The notes: generated by a model not told the origin, from the sequence alone. A DNA stretch of 64,000 nucleotides from Microvirga sp052114605 (GCF_052114605.1 NZ_JBFRFB010000003.1:1-64000), one strand, 5' to 3'. Numbered from the stretch's first letter, positions 41,087-50,663 are shown. Program-made: numbers and translations.

Positions 41087-42251
41087 GCCCGCTCTGTGGC
41101 TTCTCGTGTTGATCACGTTTACCGGCACCTTAGCGATGCACATGTTCGTCCCTGCGCTCCCGGTCGCCGCGCAGGATCTTGGCGCCAGCATCGCCGCCAT
41201 GCAAATGACGATCAGCCTCTATATTCTGGGCTTGGCCTTCGGCCAGCTGATCTACGGTCCTCTTTCCGATTGTTTCGGGCGCAGGCCCATCCTGATGGTA
41301 GGGCTTGTCCTCTACACCGCGGCCGGGGTCGCCGCGGCCCTGGCTCCTGACGTCTACGCCTTGATCGCCGCACGCCTTTTCCAGGCTCTCGGAGGCTGTG
41401 CCGGCCTGGTCCTGGGGCGCGCGATGGTGCGGGATATTTCGGGTCCGGAGGCTGCCGCCAGGCAGCTTGCCGTCATGAATTTGATCGTCGTCGTCGGTCC
41501 GGCCCTGGCGCCGCTCTTCGGTGGATTGCTCGCCACCACCTTCGGCTGGCGGTCCATCTTCCTGCTGCTCGTGGCGCTCGGCTCCGCGAATATCCTGTGC
41601 GCATGGCGGCTCCTGCCGGAAACCGGACAGCCTTCGGGCACGATCAGCGTTCTCTCCCTGGGGCGCAATTACAAGGGACTTCTGAGCTCTCGAAGGTTCC
41701 TTGGCTATACGATCGGGGGGAGTTGTGCGACGACCTCAGGTTATGCCTTTATCGCGGCATCTCCCTTCATCTTCGAGGAGCTGGGCCGTCCTGCCCATGA
41801 AGTCGGGATAGCGCTTGCATTGCTGGCGGTGGGTGCCTCCATCGGCAGTGCCCTTGCCAGCCGACTCATCGGCAGAGTGAGGATGGAACGGCTCATGATC
41901 GGTGCCAATGCACTGAGCACCTCTGCTGCTTTGGTGCTTCTCGGCCTCGTTCTGCTGGGGATGGTCAATGTGTTCTCTGCGGTCGGGCTGATGGTCCTGT
42001 TCACGATGGGAGCAGGCCTGTCGAGCCCGGCTGCCTTGACCAAGGCTGTCAGCGTCAATCCCAGGCTGATCGGTTCGGCGTCGGGGCTTTATGGGTTCGC
42101 GCAAATGGCTGTCGGGGCCATCTGCACATCTTTATCCGGCCTGGGTCATGACCCCGCGCTTGCGGCGGCATCTGTACTGGCGGGGGCGGGACTGATCAGC
42201 CAGGCCGCCTTCTGGATCGCTCTGCGGCACGAAGCAAGCGCTGAGGCCTAG
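41046..42251 (+). CDS. MFS multidrug efflux protein, Bcr/CflA type
   Basis: This 401-residue inner-membrane transporter has about 12 hydrophobic segments. The first is near 18-40 (LVLITFTGTLAMHMFVPALP, typical of Bcr/CflA drug antiporters). The loop 2-3 motif GPLSDCFGRRPILMVG is intact, and GRAMVRDISGPEAA follows. It should export small hydrophobic drugs with proton uptake. The GTG at 41046 is the first start in this frame after a stop at 41010. The gene sits between recN and ligA, which are normally adjacent in relatives, so it looks like an insertion. The substrate is unknown. Confidence 0.87.
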   Translation: MRHEPVPAVGLKRKPALWLLVLITFTGTLAMHMFVPALPVAAQDLGASIAAMQMTISLYILGLAFGQLIYGPLSDCFGRRPILMVGLVLYTAAGVAAALAPDVYALIAARLFQALGGCAGLVLGRAMVRDISGPEAAARQLAVMNLIVVVGPALAPLFGGLLATTFGWRSIFLLLVALGSANILCAWRLLPETGQPSGTISVLSLGRNYKGLLSSRRFLGYTIGGSCATTSGYAFIAASPFIFEELGRPAHEVGIALALLAVGASIGSALASRLIGRVRMERLMIGANALSTSAALVLLGLVLLGMVNVFSAVGLMVLFTMGAGLSSPAALTKAVSVNPRLIGSASGLYGFAQMAVGAICTSLSGLGHDPALAAASVLAGAGLISQAAFWIALRHEASAEA

Positions 42252-42333
42252 GCGGGAATTATATAGGCGCTGAACCCCTGGAGAGTCGCGGCCAAGGCGC
42301 TATGGTTCATTCAACCGCAACCTCGATTCGACC

Positions 42334-44499
42334 ATGCCCTCAAAAAACGCACCCTCCCTGAAGCCTGTCGATGAAATGACGCCCACTGAGGCGCGTGCCG
42401 AGCATGAGGCGCTGAGCGCCGAGATCGCGGAGCATGACCGGCGGTATTACGAAGAGGATGCGCCGAGCGTCTCGGATGCGGAATACGACAGTTTGCGCAA
42501 GCGCTACGAGGCGTTGGAGGGATTGTTTCCCGAACTGAAGAGTACAGAGAGCCTGACGCAGAAGGTGGGCTCCAAGGCTTCGGAAAAATTCGCCAAGGTC
42601 CGCCACCGCGTGCCCATGCTCTCGCTCGCGAACGGCTTCGCGGACGAGGAAGTGGAGGAGTTCGTCGAGCGCATCCGCCGCTTCCTGCAGTGGAAGACCG
42701 AGGCGCCGTTGTATTTTACCGCCGAGCCCAAGATCGACGGCCTTTCGCTCAGCATCCGCTACGAGAAGGGTAAGCTCGTCACCGCCGCCACCCGTGGCGA
42801 TGGGACGGAAGGCGAAGATGTGACGAGCAATGCCCGCACCGTAGGCGACATTCCACATGTGCTCAAAGGTACGAACATTCCCGATGTCCTGGAGGTGCGT
42901 GGCGAGGTCTATCTCTCGCACAAGGATTTCGCCGCCATCAACGAGCGGCAGGAAGCGGCTGGCAAGCCGCTCTTCGCGAACCCGCGCAATGCGGCGGCGG
43001 GTAGCCTGCGCCAGCTCGATCCCAATATCACGAAGTCGCGCCCGCTCTGCTTCTTCGCCTATGCCTGGGGCGAGGTGAGCGAGATGCCAGCGGGTACTCA
43101 GCACGGCATGATGGAAGCGCTGAGAGGTTTCGGCTTCAAGGTCAACAAGCTCACGCGCCGCTGCGCCAGCATCGCCGAGATGCTCGAACATTACCATGCC
43201 ATCGAAACGGACCGCGCCAATCTGGGCTACGATATCGATGGCGTCGTCTACAAGGTCGACGATCTCGGTCTTCAGCAACGCCTAGGCTTCGTCTCGCGCT
43301 CGCCGCGCTGGGCGCTGGCGCACAAATTCCCCGCGCAGAAGGCGGTGACGGTGCTGGAAGACATCGAGATCAATGTGGGCCGCACGGGTTCGCTCAATCC
43401 GATCGCGCGGTTGCGGCCCGTTACCGTGGGCGGCGTCGTCGTGTCGAACGCGACCCTGCACAACGAAGATTATATCAAGGGCATCGGCGGCAATGGCGAG
43501 AAGATTCGCGACGGCGTCGATATCCGCATCGGTGACACGGTCATCATCAACCGCGCGGGCGACGTGATCCCGAAGGTGCTCGACGTGGTGTTGGAGAAGC
43601 GCCCGGCGGATGCGAAACCCTACGAATTCCCCACGCAATGTCCGGCCTGCGGCAGCCATGCTGTGCGGGAGGTCAATCCGCGCACGGGCAAGGAGGATGC
43701 GGTGCGCCGCTGCACGGGCGGTCTCATCTGTCCGGCACAGGCGCGTGAGCGCTTGAAGCATTTCGTGTCGCGCAACGCCTTCGACATCGAAGGCATGGGT
43801 GAACAGCGCATCGACGAATTCTACGAAGAAGGATTGGTGCAGCGTCCTCAGGATATCTTCACGCTCGCCGAGCGCAATGCGCGCAGCCTCAAGCGTCTGG
43901 AGAACCGTGAGGGCTGGGGCGAAACCAGCGTCAAAAACCTTTTCGCCGCCATCGAGGCACGGCGTTCGATCTCACTCAACCGCCTCATCTTCGCGCTCGG
44001 CATCCCGCATATCGGCGACACATCCGCGCGGCTGCTCGCGCGCCATTTCGGCACGTTCGAGGCCTTGCGCGAAGCGGCGAAGGCCGCGGCCGATCCAGCA
44101 TCGGAAGAGCATGCGGATATTACCTCCATCGGCGGCATCGGGCCCGTCGTGGCGGAAGCCGTCGTCGAGTTCTTCAAGGAAGAGCACAACGAAGAAATGC
44201 TCGATGCATTGCTGGCGCAGGTAAAGCCTGAGCCGATGGAAGTGCCTACGATCACCCATTCGCCCGTTGCCGGAAAGATTGTGGTCTTCACCGGCTCGCT
44301 GGAGCAGATGACCCGCGAGGAGGCCAAGGCCATGGCCGAGCGGCTCGGCGCCAAGGTGGCGGGCTCCGTCTCCAAGAAAACCGATATCGTCGTGGCGGGA
44401 CCGGGGGCAGGCTCGAAGCTCGCGAAAGCGGCAGAGCTTGGCGTGCAGGTCATGGATGAGGATGGATGGTTCGCCCTCGTCGGAAGGAATGGCGCGTGA
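42334..44499 (+). CDS. ligA: NAD-dependent DNA ligase
   Basis: The 721-residue ligase seals nicks in replication and repair. In order it shows the NAD-binding Ia region (HDRRYYEEDAPSVSDAEYD), the adenylation site K in AEPKIDGLSLS near residue 133, the OB fold, a four-cysteine zinc finger (CPACGSH to CTGGLICPAQ), helix-hairpin-helix repeats, and a BRCT domain in the last 80 residues (KIVVFTGSLEQMTREEAK). It is full length. It overlaps the azlC-like gene by four bases. Confidence 0.97.
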   Translation: MPSKNAPSLKPVDEMTPTEARAEHEALSAEIAEHDRRYYEEDAPSVSDAEYDSLRKRYEALEGLFPELKSTESLTQKVGSKASEKFAKVRHRVPMLSLANGFADEEVEEFVERIRRFLQWKTEAPLYFTAEPKIDGLSLSIRYEKGKLVTAATRGDGTEGEDVTSNARTVGDIPHVLKGTNIPDVLEVRGEVYLSHKDFAAINERQEAAGKPLFANPRNAAAGSLRQLDPNITKSRPLCFFAYAWGEVSEMPAGTQHGMMEALRGFGFKVNKLTRRCASIAEMLEHYHAIETDRANLGYDIDGVVYKVDDLGLQQRLGFVSRSPRWALAHKFPAQKAVTVLEDIEINVGRTGSLNPIARLRPVTVGGVVVSNATLHNEDYIKGIGGNGEKIRDGVDIRIGDTVIINRAGDVIPKVLDVVLEKRPADAKPYEFPTQCPACGSHAVREVNPRTGKEDAVRRCTGGLICPAQARERLKHFVSRNAFDIEGMGEQRIDEFYEEGLVQRPQDIFTLAERNARSLKRLENREGWGETSVKNLFAAIEARRSISLNRLIFALGIPHIGDTSARLLARHFGTFEALREAAKAAADPASEEHADITSIGGIGPVVAEAVVEFFKEEHNEEMLDALLAQVKPEPMEVPTITHSPVAGKIVVFTGSLEQMTREEAKAMAERLGAKVAGSVSKKTDIVVAGPGAGSKLAKAAELGVQVMDEDGWFALVGRNGA

Positions 44500-45203
44500 A
44501 TCCGTCAAGCCCATCGCAAACATATCGCCGTGAGCTGAAAGCCGGGTTGCGCGACATCGCGCCCATAATGGTCGCGGCGCTTCCCATCGGGCTGCTCTTC
44601 GGCGCGGTGGCTGCTTCCAAGGGCCTATCGTGGCTCGAAGTCATGATCATGTCCGCTACGGTCTTCGCGGGGGGCGCGCAATTCGCGGCTATCGAGGCCT
44701 GGGCTCATCCGGCGCTCATTGCGGCATTGGCCTTCGCGACGCTGCTCATCAATGCGCGTCATGTGCTGATGGGCGCATCTCTTTCGCCCAAGGTGGAGAT
44801 GTCGCGGACACAGAAATTTCTCGCTTTCTTCTTCCTGACCGACGAGGCCTGGGCTTTGTCGGAGCGCCGTGCGCTCGAACGCCCCGTGACAGGCGCTTAT
44901 TGGGCCGCCATGGCCGTCCTATTGTGGGCGAACTGGACCCTGTCCACGACCGTTGGTGCCGTGCTCGGCTCATTCCTCGGCGATCCGGCGCGGATCGGTG
45001 CGGATTTTGCTTTCACCGCGCTCTTCATCGGGCTCGTGGCCGGGTTCGGGCGAAGCCGCGTGACATTGATCACGGTCGGGGTCAGCGCAGCCGTCGCGGC
45101 GCTCGTGCATTATTTCATCGGCGCGCCATGGCATGTGGCATCCGGCGCGTTGGCCGGCATTGCGGCGGCCTATCTTGCGGCCCCGAAGGAACCACGGTCA
45201 TGA
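44496..45203 (+). CDS. azlC: AzlC-family amino acid exporter, large subunit
   Basis: The 235-residue membrane protein belongs to the AzlC/YgaZ family, which exports branched-chain amino acids together with a small AzlD/YgaH partner. Family features are AGLRDIAPIMVAALPIGLLFGAVAA at the amino end (split by a membrane turn), SATVFAGGAQFAAIE, and NARHVLMGASLSP. The GTG at 44496 overlaps the ligA stop and has AAGGA nine bases upstream. The azlD partner follows with an ATGA overlap. Exact substrate not visible. Confidence 0.9.
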   Translation: MNPSSPSQTYRRELKAGLRDIAPIMVAALPIGLLFGAVAASKGLSWLEVMIMSATVFAGGAQFAAIEAWAHPALIAALAFATLLINARHVLMGASLSPKVEMSRTQKFLAFFFLTDEAWALSERRALERPVTGAYWAAMAVLLWANWTLSTTVGAVLGSFLGDPARIGADFAFTALFIGLVAGFGRSRVTLITVGVSAAVAALVHYFIGAPWHVASGALAGIAAAYLAAPKEPRS

Positions 45204-45499
45204 GCCTCGACATGACGACGCTGCTCGCCATCATCGCCATGGCTGTGGTGACCTACTTCACGCGTGTCGCCGGCCTCTTCGTTGCGGACCGTCTCGTGCT
45301 GACGGGCCGCGCGAAAGCAGCATTCGACGCTATTCCACCCGCCGTGCTCGTTTCCGTCATCGCGCCGACTGCGCTGACGACGGGATGGGCGGAGGCATTG
45401 GCCGCCGCCATCACTGCTATCGTCGCTTTCCGGTTGCCGCTGCTCGCGACAATCGCCGTCGGTGTGGTGTCGGTCGTGGTGTTGCGGAATCTGATCTAG
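45200..45499 (+). CDS. azlD: AzlD-family amino acid exporter, small subunit
   Basis: The 99-residue partner of AzlC has about four short hydrophobic segments (LLAIIAMAVVTYFTRVAGL near 7-25, then AIPPAVLVSVIAPTAL). The TRVAG motif in the first helix and the length fit AzlD. It overlaps azlC by four bases and shares its stop region, CTAG, with the convergent aminopeptidase gene. Confidence 0.9.
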   Translation: MSLDMTTLLAIIAMAVVTYFTRVAGLFVADRLVLTGRAKAAFDAIPPAVLVSVIAPTALTTGWAEALAAAITAIVAFRLPLLATIAVGVVSVVVLRNLI

Positions 45500-47316
45500 G
45501 CGATAGGCTTCGTCGCATTCTCCAGCCACGCCCGCGTCTCTGCATCGAGATGCGGCGCGATCTTCTCGCGCACGGCGGCATGATAGGTGTTGAGCCACGC
45601 GATCTCGTGCGCGTTCATGATGGAGGGTTCCACCAGGCGCAGATCGATTGGCGTGAAGGTGAGGGTCTCGAAGCCGAACATCTCGCGGTCGCCGCCGGGG
45701 ATCGTGCGCGGCTCTACGAGGATCAGGTTCTCGATGCGGATGCCGTATTCGCCAGCCTTGTAGAAGCCCGGCTCATTCGACAGCATCATGCCGATTTCGA
45801 GCGGCGTGTGCCCCGTCTTCGCGATGCGCTGCGGACCCTCATGGACGGAGAGATAGCTGCCGATGCCGTGGCCGGTGCCGTGATCGAAATCGAGACCGGC
45901 TTCCCAGAGAGGCTTGCGCGCGAAAGCGTCGATCTGCGCGCCTGTCGTGCCTTTCGGGAACACCGCCCGCGCAATGGCGATATGGCCCTGCAGCACGCGG
46001 GTGAAACGGTCCTTCATCTCAGGGCTGGGCTCGCCCACGATGATTGTGCGTGTGATGTCGGTGGTGCCGTCCTCGTATTGCGCGCCGGAATCGATGAGGA
46101 AGATCTGGTTGAGTTCAAGCTTGCGGTTGCTGGAGCTCGTGACCCGGTAATGGGGCAGGGCAGCGTTGGGGCCCGCGCCCGAGATGCTGGGGAAGGAGAT
46201 GTTCTTGAGTGCGCCCGTCTCTACGCGGCTGGCTTCGAGCGCCTCGACCACGTCGATTTCCGTCAATTGGCCCTTCGGAGCTTCGCGGTCGAGCCAGGCG
46301 AGGAAGCGAGCGACCGCCACCCCGTCACGCAGATGAGCCGTGCGCGAGCCTGCAATCTCGGCGTTGTTCTTCACGGCCTTCATGAGAGCGATAGGATCGG
46401 CTCCCACATCCACCGTTCCTCCTGCCGCTTCTATGCGGCGGATCAGGGCGACGGCACCGGTCGTGGAATCGATGCGGACCTTGCCGCCCTTCTGGCCCAG
46501 CGCATCGAGTGCGCTCTGGAATGAAGTCATCGGGGCGAACTCCGCGAGATCGCCGACTGCGTCTCCCGCTTCGTTGGTGATCTTCGCCGGGTCGAAGAAA
46601 AGAGTTGCGCGGCCGGTTTTCGGCACCACCGCATAGCCAAGGGGCAGGGGCGTGTACCCCACATCCCCGCCACGCAGATTGAAAGCCCAGGCCAGGTTGT
46701 GGGGGTCCGAGATCACCAGCGCGTCGAGCTTCGCCTCGGTCATCTTCCTGCGGATGCGCTCCAGCTTCGCCTCGGAGGTCTCGCCCGCATGATCGAGCGG
46801 ATGGGGCCGCACGGGTGCTTGCGGCGGGGCAGGGCGGTCGATCCAGATCACGTCGACGAGGTTCATATCCACCGGGGCCAGCTTGCCACCCGCCCGCTGG
46901 ACGGCCTTCTCCAGGCGCTTCAGGCCATCACTCGTGTGCAGCCAGGGGTCGTAAGCCAGAACGCCGCCCTCGGGCAGGTTCGCCGTAATCCAGTCTTCCG
47001 GAGTTTGGTCGGCAAGCTGAACGGGTGTGATGACGGAGGTGTCCACCTGCTCGGCAGCCTGAACCGTATAGCGCCCATCCACTACGAGAGCCGCCTTGTC
47101 CTGCAGGATGACGGCGGTGCCGGCCGAGCCGGCGAATCCGGTCAGCCAGGACAGGCGCTCGGCGCTTCTCGGAACGTACTCGCCCTGGTGTTCGTCGGCG
47201 CGGGGGATAATGAACCCGTCGAAGCCCCGGCGGCTCAGCTCTGCCCGCAGCTTGGCGATATGGGCAGGCCCCTGGGCAGGAGAGGTCGTATCGTCGAAGA
47301 ATTGAAACTGAGCCAT
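45496..47316 (-). CDS. pepP: Xaa-Pro aminopeptidase (M24B, aminopeptidase P)
   Basis: The 606-residue metallopeptidase removes the amino-terminal residue before proline. It has two creatinase-like amino domains, then the pita-bread catalytic domain with metal ligands in IDSGAQYEDGTTDITRT, GHGIGSYLSVHEGP, SNEPGFY and IENLILVE. The three-domain length of about 600 is that of the eukaryote-like cytosolic form also found in alphaproteobacteria, longer than E. coli PepP (about 440). I chose the ATG at 47316. A GTG at 47328 would add four residues. Confidence 0.92.
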   Translation of the reverse strand: MAQFQFFDDTTSPAQGPAHIAKLRAELSRRGFDGFIIPRADEHQGEYVPRSAERLSWLTGFAGSAGTAVILQDKAALVVDGRYTVQAAEQVDTSVITPVQLADQTPEDWITANLPEGGVLAYDPWLHTSDGLKRLEKAVQRAGGKLAPVDMNLVDVIWIDRPAPPQAPVRPHPLDHAGETSEAKLERIRRKMTEAKLDALVISDPHNLAWAFNLRGGDVGYTPLPLGYAVVPKTGRATLFFDPAKITNEAGDAVGDLAEFAPMTSFQSALDALGQKGGKVRIDSTTGAVALIRRIEAAGGTVDVGADPIALMKAVKNNAEIAGSRTAHLRDGVAVARFLAWLDREAPKGQLTEIDVVEALEASRVETGALKNISFPSISGAGPNAALPHYRVTSSSNRKLELNQIFLIDSGAQYEDGTTDITRTIIVGEPSPEMKDRFTRVLQGHIAIARAVFPKGTTGAQIDAFARKPLWEAGLDFDHGTGHGIGSYLSVHEGPQRIAKTGHTPLEIGMMLSNEPGFYKAGEYGIRIENLILVEPRTIPGGDREMFGFETLTFTPIDLRLVEPSIMNAHEIAWLNTYHAAVREKIAPHLDAETRAWLENATKPIA

Positions 47317-47615
47317 CCGAAGCAGCACCGATCGTCAGGTTTGAGGAAAGGCAGCACGCTATGCTGGAGCGGCAGAGCCTGCAACTGCAATCAAAGGCCG
47401 AAAATTTGCCCAGAAAGAAACCCTGTTGCTCACGTGTTATGCAACGAGTGCCTATTCATTAATGCTTGGTGGCGATGCGCTGCAAATTATGCATGGCTCG
47501 CATGCGACAATTCTGTCTGCTACTAAAGTCGATCAGTGCTTATATCCAACGTAACAAGAATAAAGAGGAACGCTGAGCTGAAGGGTCTCGCCGCCAAGCT
47601 TTTGGAGATGACCCC

Positions 47616-47840
47616 ATGACCACAGCCATTTTTGCTTCTGCCTTCGCCGGTTCCAGTGAGGCCCCGTCAAAACCCGCAGGTTTGATGCGGAGAATCCTGG
47701 ATGCGATGATCGAAAGCCGGACCCGTGCCGCAGCGATCGAGCTGCGCCGCCACGAGGCTTACATCGCCGACCTGCAGCGCAAGCAAGAGCATTCCCCGTT
47801 CTTCTTGATGCAGGACGAGGCCCTGCCTTTCAAAGTCTGA
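47616..47840 (+). CDS. Small hypothetical protein, 74 residues
   Basis: I do not recognise a family with certainty. The amino 20 residues are Ala/Ser-rich. A basic amphipathic helix follows (about 22-58, LMRRILDAMIESRTRAAAIELRRHEAYIADLQRKQ), here split at its natural break near residue 37. The tail is acidic and aromatic. GGAG lies nine bases before the ATG, so it should be translated. A second small gene follows 34 bases after its stop. The upstream 299 bases (47317-47615) are AT-richer and presumably hold its promoter, though I cannot assign one. Confidence 0.6.
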   Translation: MTTAIFASAFAGSSEAPSKPAGLMRRILDAMIESRTRAAAIELRRHEAYIADLQRKQEHSPFFLMQDEALPFKV

Positions 47841-47874
47841 GACCTGTTTTTACCGCTAAGAGAAAGCCAAAATC

Positions 47875-47979
47875 ATGATCATCGTCGTTGCCCTCAAGGC
47901 CGTCCGCGACATCTTCGGCGAAGCCGTTCAGCTCCGCCGTGAACTGGCAAAGCGCTATCCTGGCCTGATGGCCGAGTAA
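47875..47979 (+). CDS. Very small hypothetical protein, 34 residues
   Basis: The ORF begins MIIVVALKAVRDIFGEA and ends YPGLMAE. It forms one amphipathic helix with a hydrophobic start and a basic RRELAKRYP patch. It resembles the short DUF1127-type or YjiS-like proteins of rhizobia only in size and charge, so that link is weak. The ribosome site is not obvious. Its position directly after the 74-residue gene, and coding-like GC at third positions, support it. Confidence 0.45.
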   Translation: MIIVVALKAVRDIFGEAVQLRRELAKRYPGLMAE

Positions 47980-47999
47980 GTCTCACGAAAGCTCTTTGT

Positions 48000-48953
48000 T
48001 CAGCGAGGTTGCGGACGTACGCTGCCCTGCTTCAGCACAAGGGCTGCCCAACCTTCCAGATCGTAGCGGCGCTGGAGATACCAGCCATGATGCGCATAGG
48101 CTGAGAGCACGCCGGGAACGTCATGGGCCAGAAGGCCTGACAGAATGAGCGTTCCATCGTTAGACGCTACCCTGACAAGCGAAGGTGCCAGCATCCTTAG
48201 GGGCTTTGCCAGAATGTTGGCGAAGATCAGGTCGAAATGACCGGGGCGGTCGGCATCCGCATGGCGCGTGCCGGGGCCGACATACAGCTTCATCCAGGGT
48301 GCGATGCCGTTGAGGCGCGCATTCTCCTTCGCCACCCTGACGGCCTCGGGGTCGATATCTCCCGCAACCACCGGACGCTTCAGAACCTTTGCCGCGGCAA
48401 AGGCCAGGATGCCGGTGCCCGTGCCCACATCCAGCACATGGCGAGGGGTGCGGATCTTCAGCTCATCCGTGAAAGCGCGCAGGCACCCCAGCGTCGTACC
48501 GTGATGGCCCGTGCCGAAGGCAAGCCCGGCCTCGATCTCGATGGCGATATCGTTGATCCGGCGCTCGTTCCGATCATGCGAGCCATGCACGAGAACGCGG
48601 CCCGCGCGGACCGGCTTGAGGCCTTCCAGCGAAGACTTCACCCAATCCTTCTGCTCCAGGGGCAGAAACACTCCCCGGTCCGCCTCCTCGCCGATAATGG
48701 GGCGAACAAGGTCGCGGATTGCGTCCTCGTCCGGCTCATAGGCGAAATAAGCCTCCAGCAGCCAGGGGCCGTCCTCCACCGTCTCGAAAGCGGCGACGGC
48801 CGTCTCGGCGGGGTCGAAGATTTCTCCGATCAGATCCGTCATCACGCGCGCGGAGCGCTCGTCGGTGGTGATCCGGAAGACATGAGTAGGGCGATTGGGG
48901 TGCAGACCTTCAAGCATGGAAATCGCCTTATCACTGCTTTCGCCGAAGGTCAC
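48000..48953 (-). CDS. prmA: Ribosomal protein L11 methyltransferase
   Basis: This 317-residue SAM-dependent enzyme trimethylates L11. The amino-terminal substrate-recognition domain is followed by FGTGHHGTTLGCL, SAM motif I LDVGTGTGILAFAA near residue 165, VVAGDIDPEAV, and FDLIFANILAKPL. The start is GTG with AAGG four bases upstream. It follows the diguanylate cyclase stop by 12 bases on the same strand, so the two may share a transcript. Confidence 0.93.
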   Translation of the reverse strand: MTFGESSDKAISMLEGLHPNRPTHVFRITTDERSARVMTDLIGEIFDPAETAVAAFETVEDGPWLLEAYFAYEPDEDAIRDLVRPIIGEEADRGVFLPLEQKDWVKSSLEGLKPVRAGRVLVHGSHDRNERRINDIAIEIEAGLAFGTGHHGTTLGCLRAFTDELKIRTPRHVLDVGTGTGILAFAAAKVLKRPVVAGDIDPEAVRVAKENARLNGIAPWMKLYVGPGTRHADADRPGHFDLIFANILAKPLRMLAPSLVRVASNDGTLILSGLLAHDVPGVLSAYAHHGWYLQRRYDLEGWAALVLKQGSVRPQPR

Positions 48954-48965
48954 GCACCTTGTCGA

Positions 48966-50663
48966 TCAGGCGGCAGCGCTTGCCATCTGAAGGTGCAGGC
49001 CGTCGATGGAGGCGCGGTTTCGCCCTGAGGACTTCGCCCTGTAAAGCGCCGTATCGGAACGCTCGATCAGATCCTGGATGTCCCGGTCGCTGTCGCGCGC
49101 ATAGGCGCCGCCGATGCTCACGGTCACGGACAAGGGCTGCCCCTGGTAGGAGATATCGGCGATCTCCACCGCTCGGCGGAGATCCTGGGCCACACCCATG
49201 ATCACGTCATGGCCAATCTCGCGCAGGAGAACGACGAATTCCTCGCCGCCGAACCGGGCGATGATGTCGGTGGAGCGCAGGACCTTGGTCATCGTCGCAC
49301 CGACAGCGCGGATCACCTCGTCGCCGGCCGCGTGGCCGTAGGTGTCGTTCACCTTCTTGAAGAAGTCGATATCGATCACGAGCACGGCAAAGCCGCGCCC
49401 GTATTGGTGGAACTGATGGAAAGCATCATTGCCCATGGCGTCGAAGCCGCGCCGGTTGAGGAGGCCGGACAAGGCATCGGTTTCCGCCAGCTGGCGCAGG
49501 GCGGAGATACTCTTCTCATGCTGGGTGGAGGCATCGATCGCGCGTTGCTCCGCTGCGCCCGCGCGGCGCAGAAGCGAGCGCAGGGCCGCCGAAAGGCGCG
49601 TGACCTCGGCAGATCCCTCCACGCGTGGAAGAAGGGTCATGTTCGGATCGCGTCCGATCCGGTCGGCGGCCTCCGTGATCGTCCACAGGGGACGCGCGAT
49701 GCCGCGCGCAATGAAGAAGGCACAGACGAGACCGACGAGCGCCATGGCCACGCCGAACCCGAGGATCGTCCACACGATTCCGTAAGCGGCGGCGAAGGCG
49801 ACACTGTCCGGCTGGCGGGATACGATGATCCAGTTGAAGCCGGGATAATCCCGGTAGCCCGAGGCGACGGCGTAGCCGGTGAGGAACTGGTCCGCACCGG
49901 TATTGTCCTCGAACGCTCCCTGTTTGGCCTCGCGCATCCGCTTGATGCTCTCGTCGGAGAACGGCTTCTGGCCGACCCGGGGGCCGAGCAGCATGGTGCC
50001 GTCGCTCCCGAGGATCCAAAGCGACTCTTCCTGCCGGTTCGAGTGATCGAGCAAGGTCTGCCGTGCCTCATCGGCCCAGGTCCAGCTCAAGTGGGCGCCG
50101 AGCACGCCGATGATCCGGCCACTCGCATCCTGCACGGGGGTCGCCACATCCACGAAGCGGAAGGGTTCGTTGTTCGGCGTCGCGCCGAGGAGGCCGGCCA
50201 GAAGCTTGGCCTCGTGCACGTCTTCGACGGCAGGCCCTTTAAGGCCATGCTGGAACCAGGGCCGCGACTGGACGGATTGGCCTTCGAGCATTCCCTGCGT
50301 CGCAGCCTTCACGATTCCGTCATTGGTGGCGAATCCGATCCAGGCATAGTCCGGAAACGACTTCTGAAGCTGCTCGATGACCTGCCGAATCTGAGCAGGA
50401 TCACCCGTCCAGATGTCTCGCAGGGGCTCCATGGCGGCGATGTTGCGGGCTTCGCGGAAGCGTTCGAACATGCCGCGGTCGAGCAGGGAGGCCATGGTCG
50501 CCGCCGTGCGGGCGGCGTCCGACATCACGGCCTCGCGGATGCGCTGCTGGGCGATATAGGCAGCACCAATAGCGGCTCCGCAGACAAGGCCCAGGCACAA
50601 GAGGCCGACCAGAAGCGAGATCTGCTTCTGCAAGGACAGATGCCGCATCCCAATCTTTCTCAT
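48966..50663 (-). CDS. Membrane diguanylate cyclase with periplasmic sensor (Cache-HAMP-GGDEF)
   Basis: The 565-residue protein makes the second messenger cyclic di-GMP. It has two membrane segments, near 13-35 (ISLLVGLLCLGLVCGAAIGAA) and near 300-325. They flank a periplasmic double-Cache-like sensor, followed by HAMP (RPLWTITEAADRIG) and a GGDEF domain (TDALSGLLNRRGFDAM). The active site reads GGEEF, a functional variant. The inhibitory RxxD site (RSTD) lies exactly five residues before it, so product feedback is likely. No EAL domain is present. I chose the ATG at 50663. A TTG at 50732 is possible. Confidence 0.9.
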   Translation of the reverse strand: MRKIGMRHLSLQKQISLLVGLLCLGLVCGAAIGAAYIAQQRIREAVMSDAARTAATMASLLDRGMFERFREARNIAAMEPLRDIWTGDPAQIRQVIEQLQKSFPDYAWIGFATNDGIVKAATQGMLEGQSVQSRPWFQHGLKGPAVEDVHEAKLLAGLLGATPNNEPFRFVDVATPVQDASGRIIGVLGAHLSWTWADEARQTLLDHSNRQEESLWILGSDGTMLLGPRVGQKPFSDESIKRMREAKQGAFEDNTGADQFLTGYAVASGYRDYPGFNWIIVSRQPDSVAFAAAYGIVWTILGFGVAMALVGLVCAFFIARGIARPLWTITEAADRIGRDPNMTLLPRVEGSAEVTRLSAALRSLLRRAGAAEQRAIDASTQHEKSISALRQLAETDALSGLLNRRGFDAMGNDAFHQFHQYGRGFAVLVIDIDFFKKVNDTYGHAAGDEVIRAVGATMTKVLRSTDIIARFGGEEFVVLLREIGHDVIMGVAQDLRRAVEIADISYQGQPLSVTVSIGGAYARDSDRDIQDLIERSDTALYRAKSSGRNRASIDGLHLQMASAAA

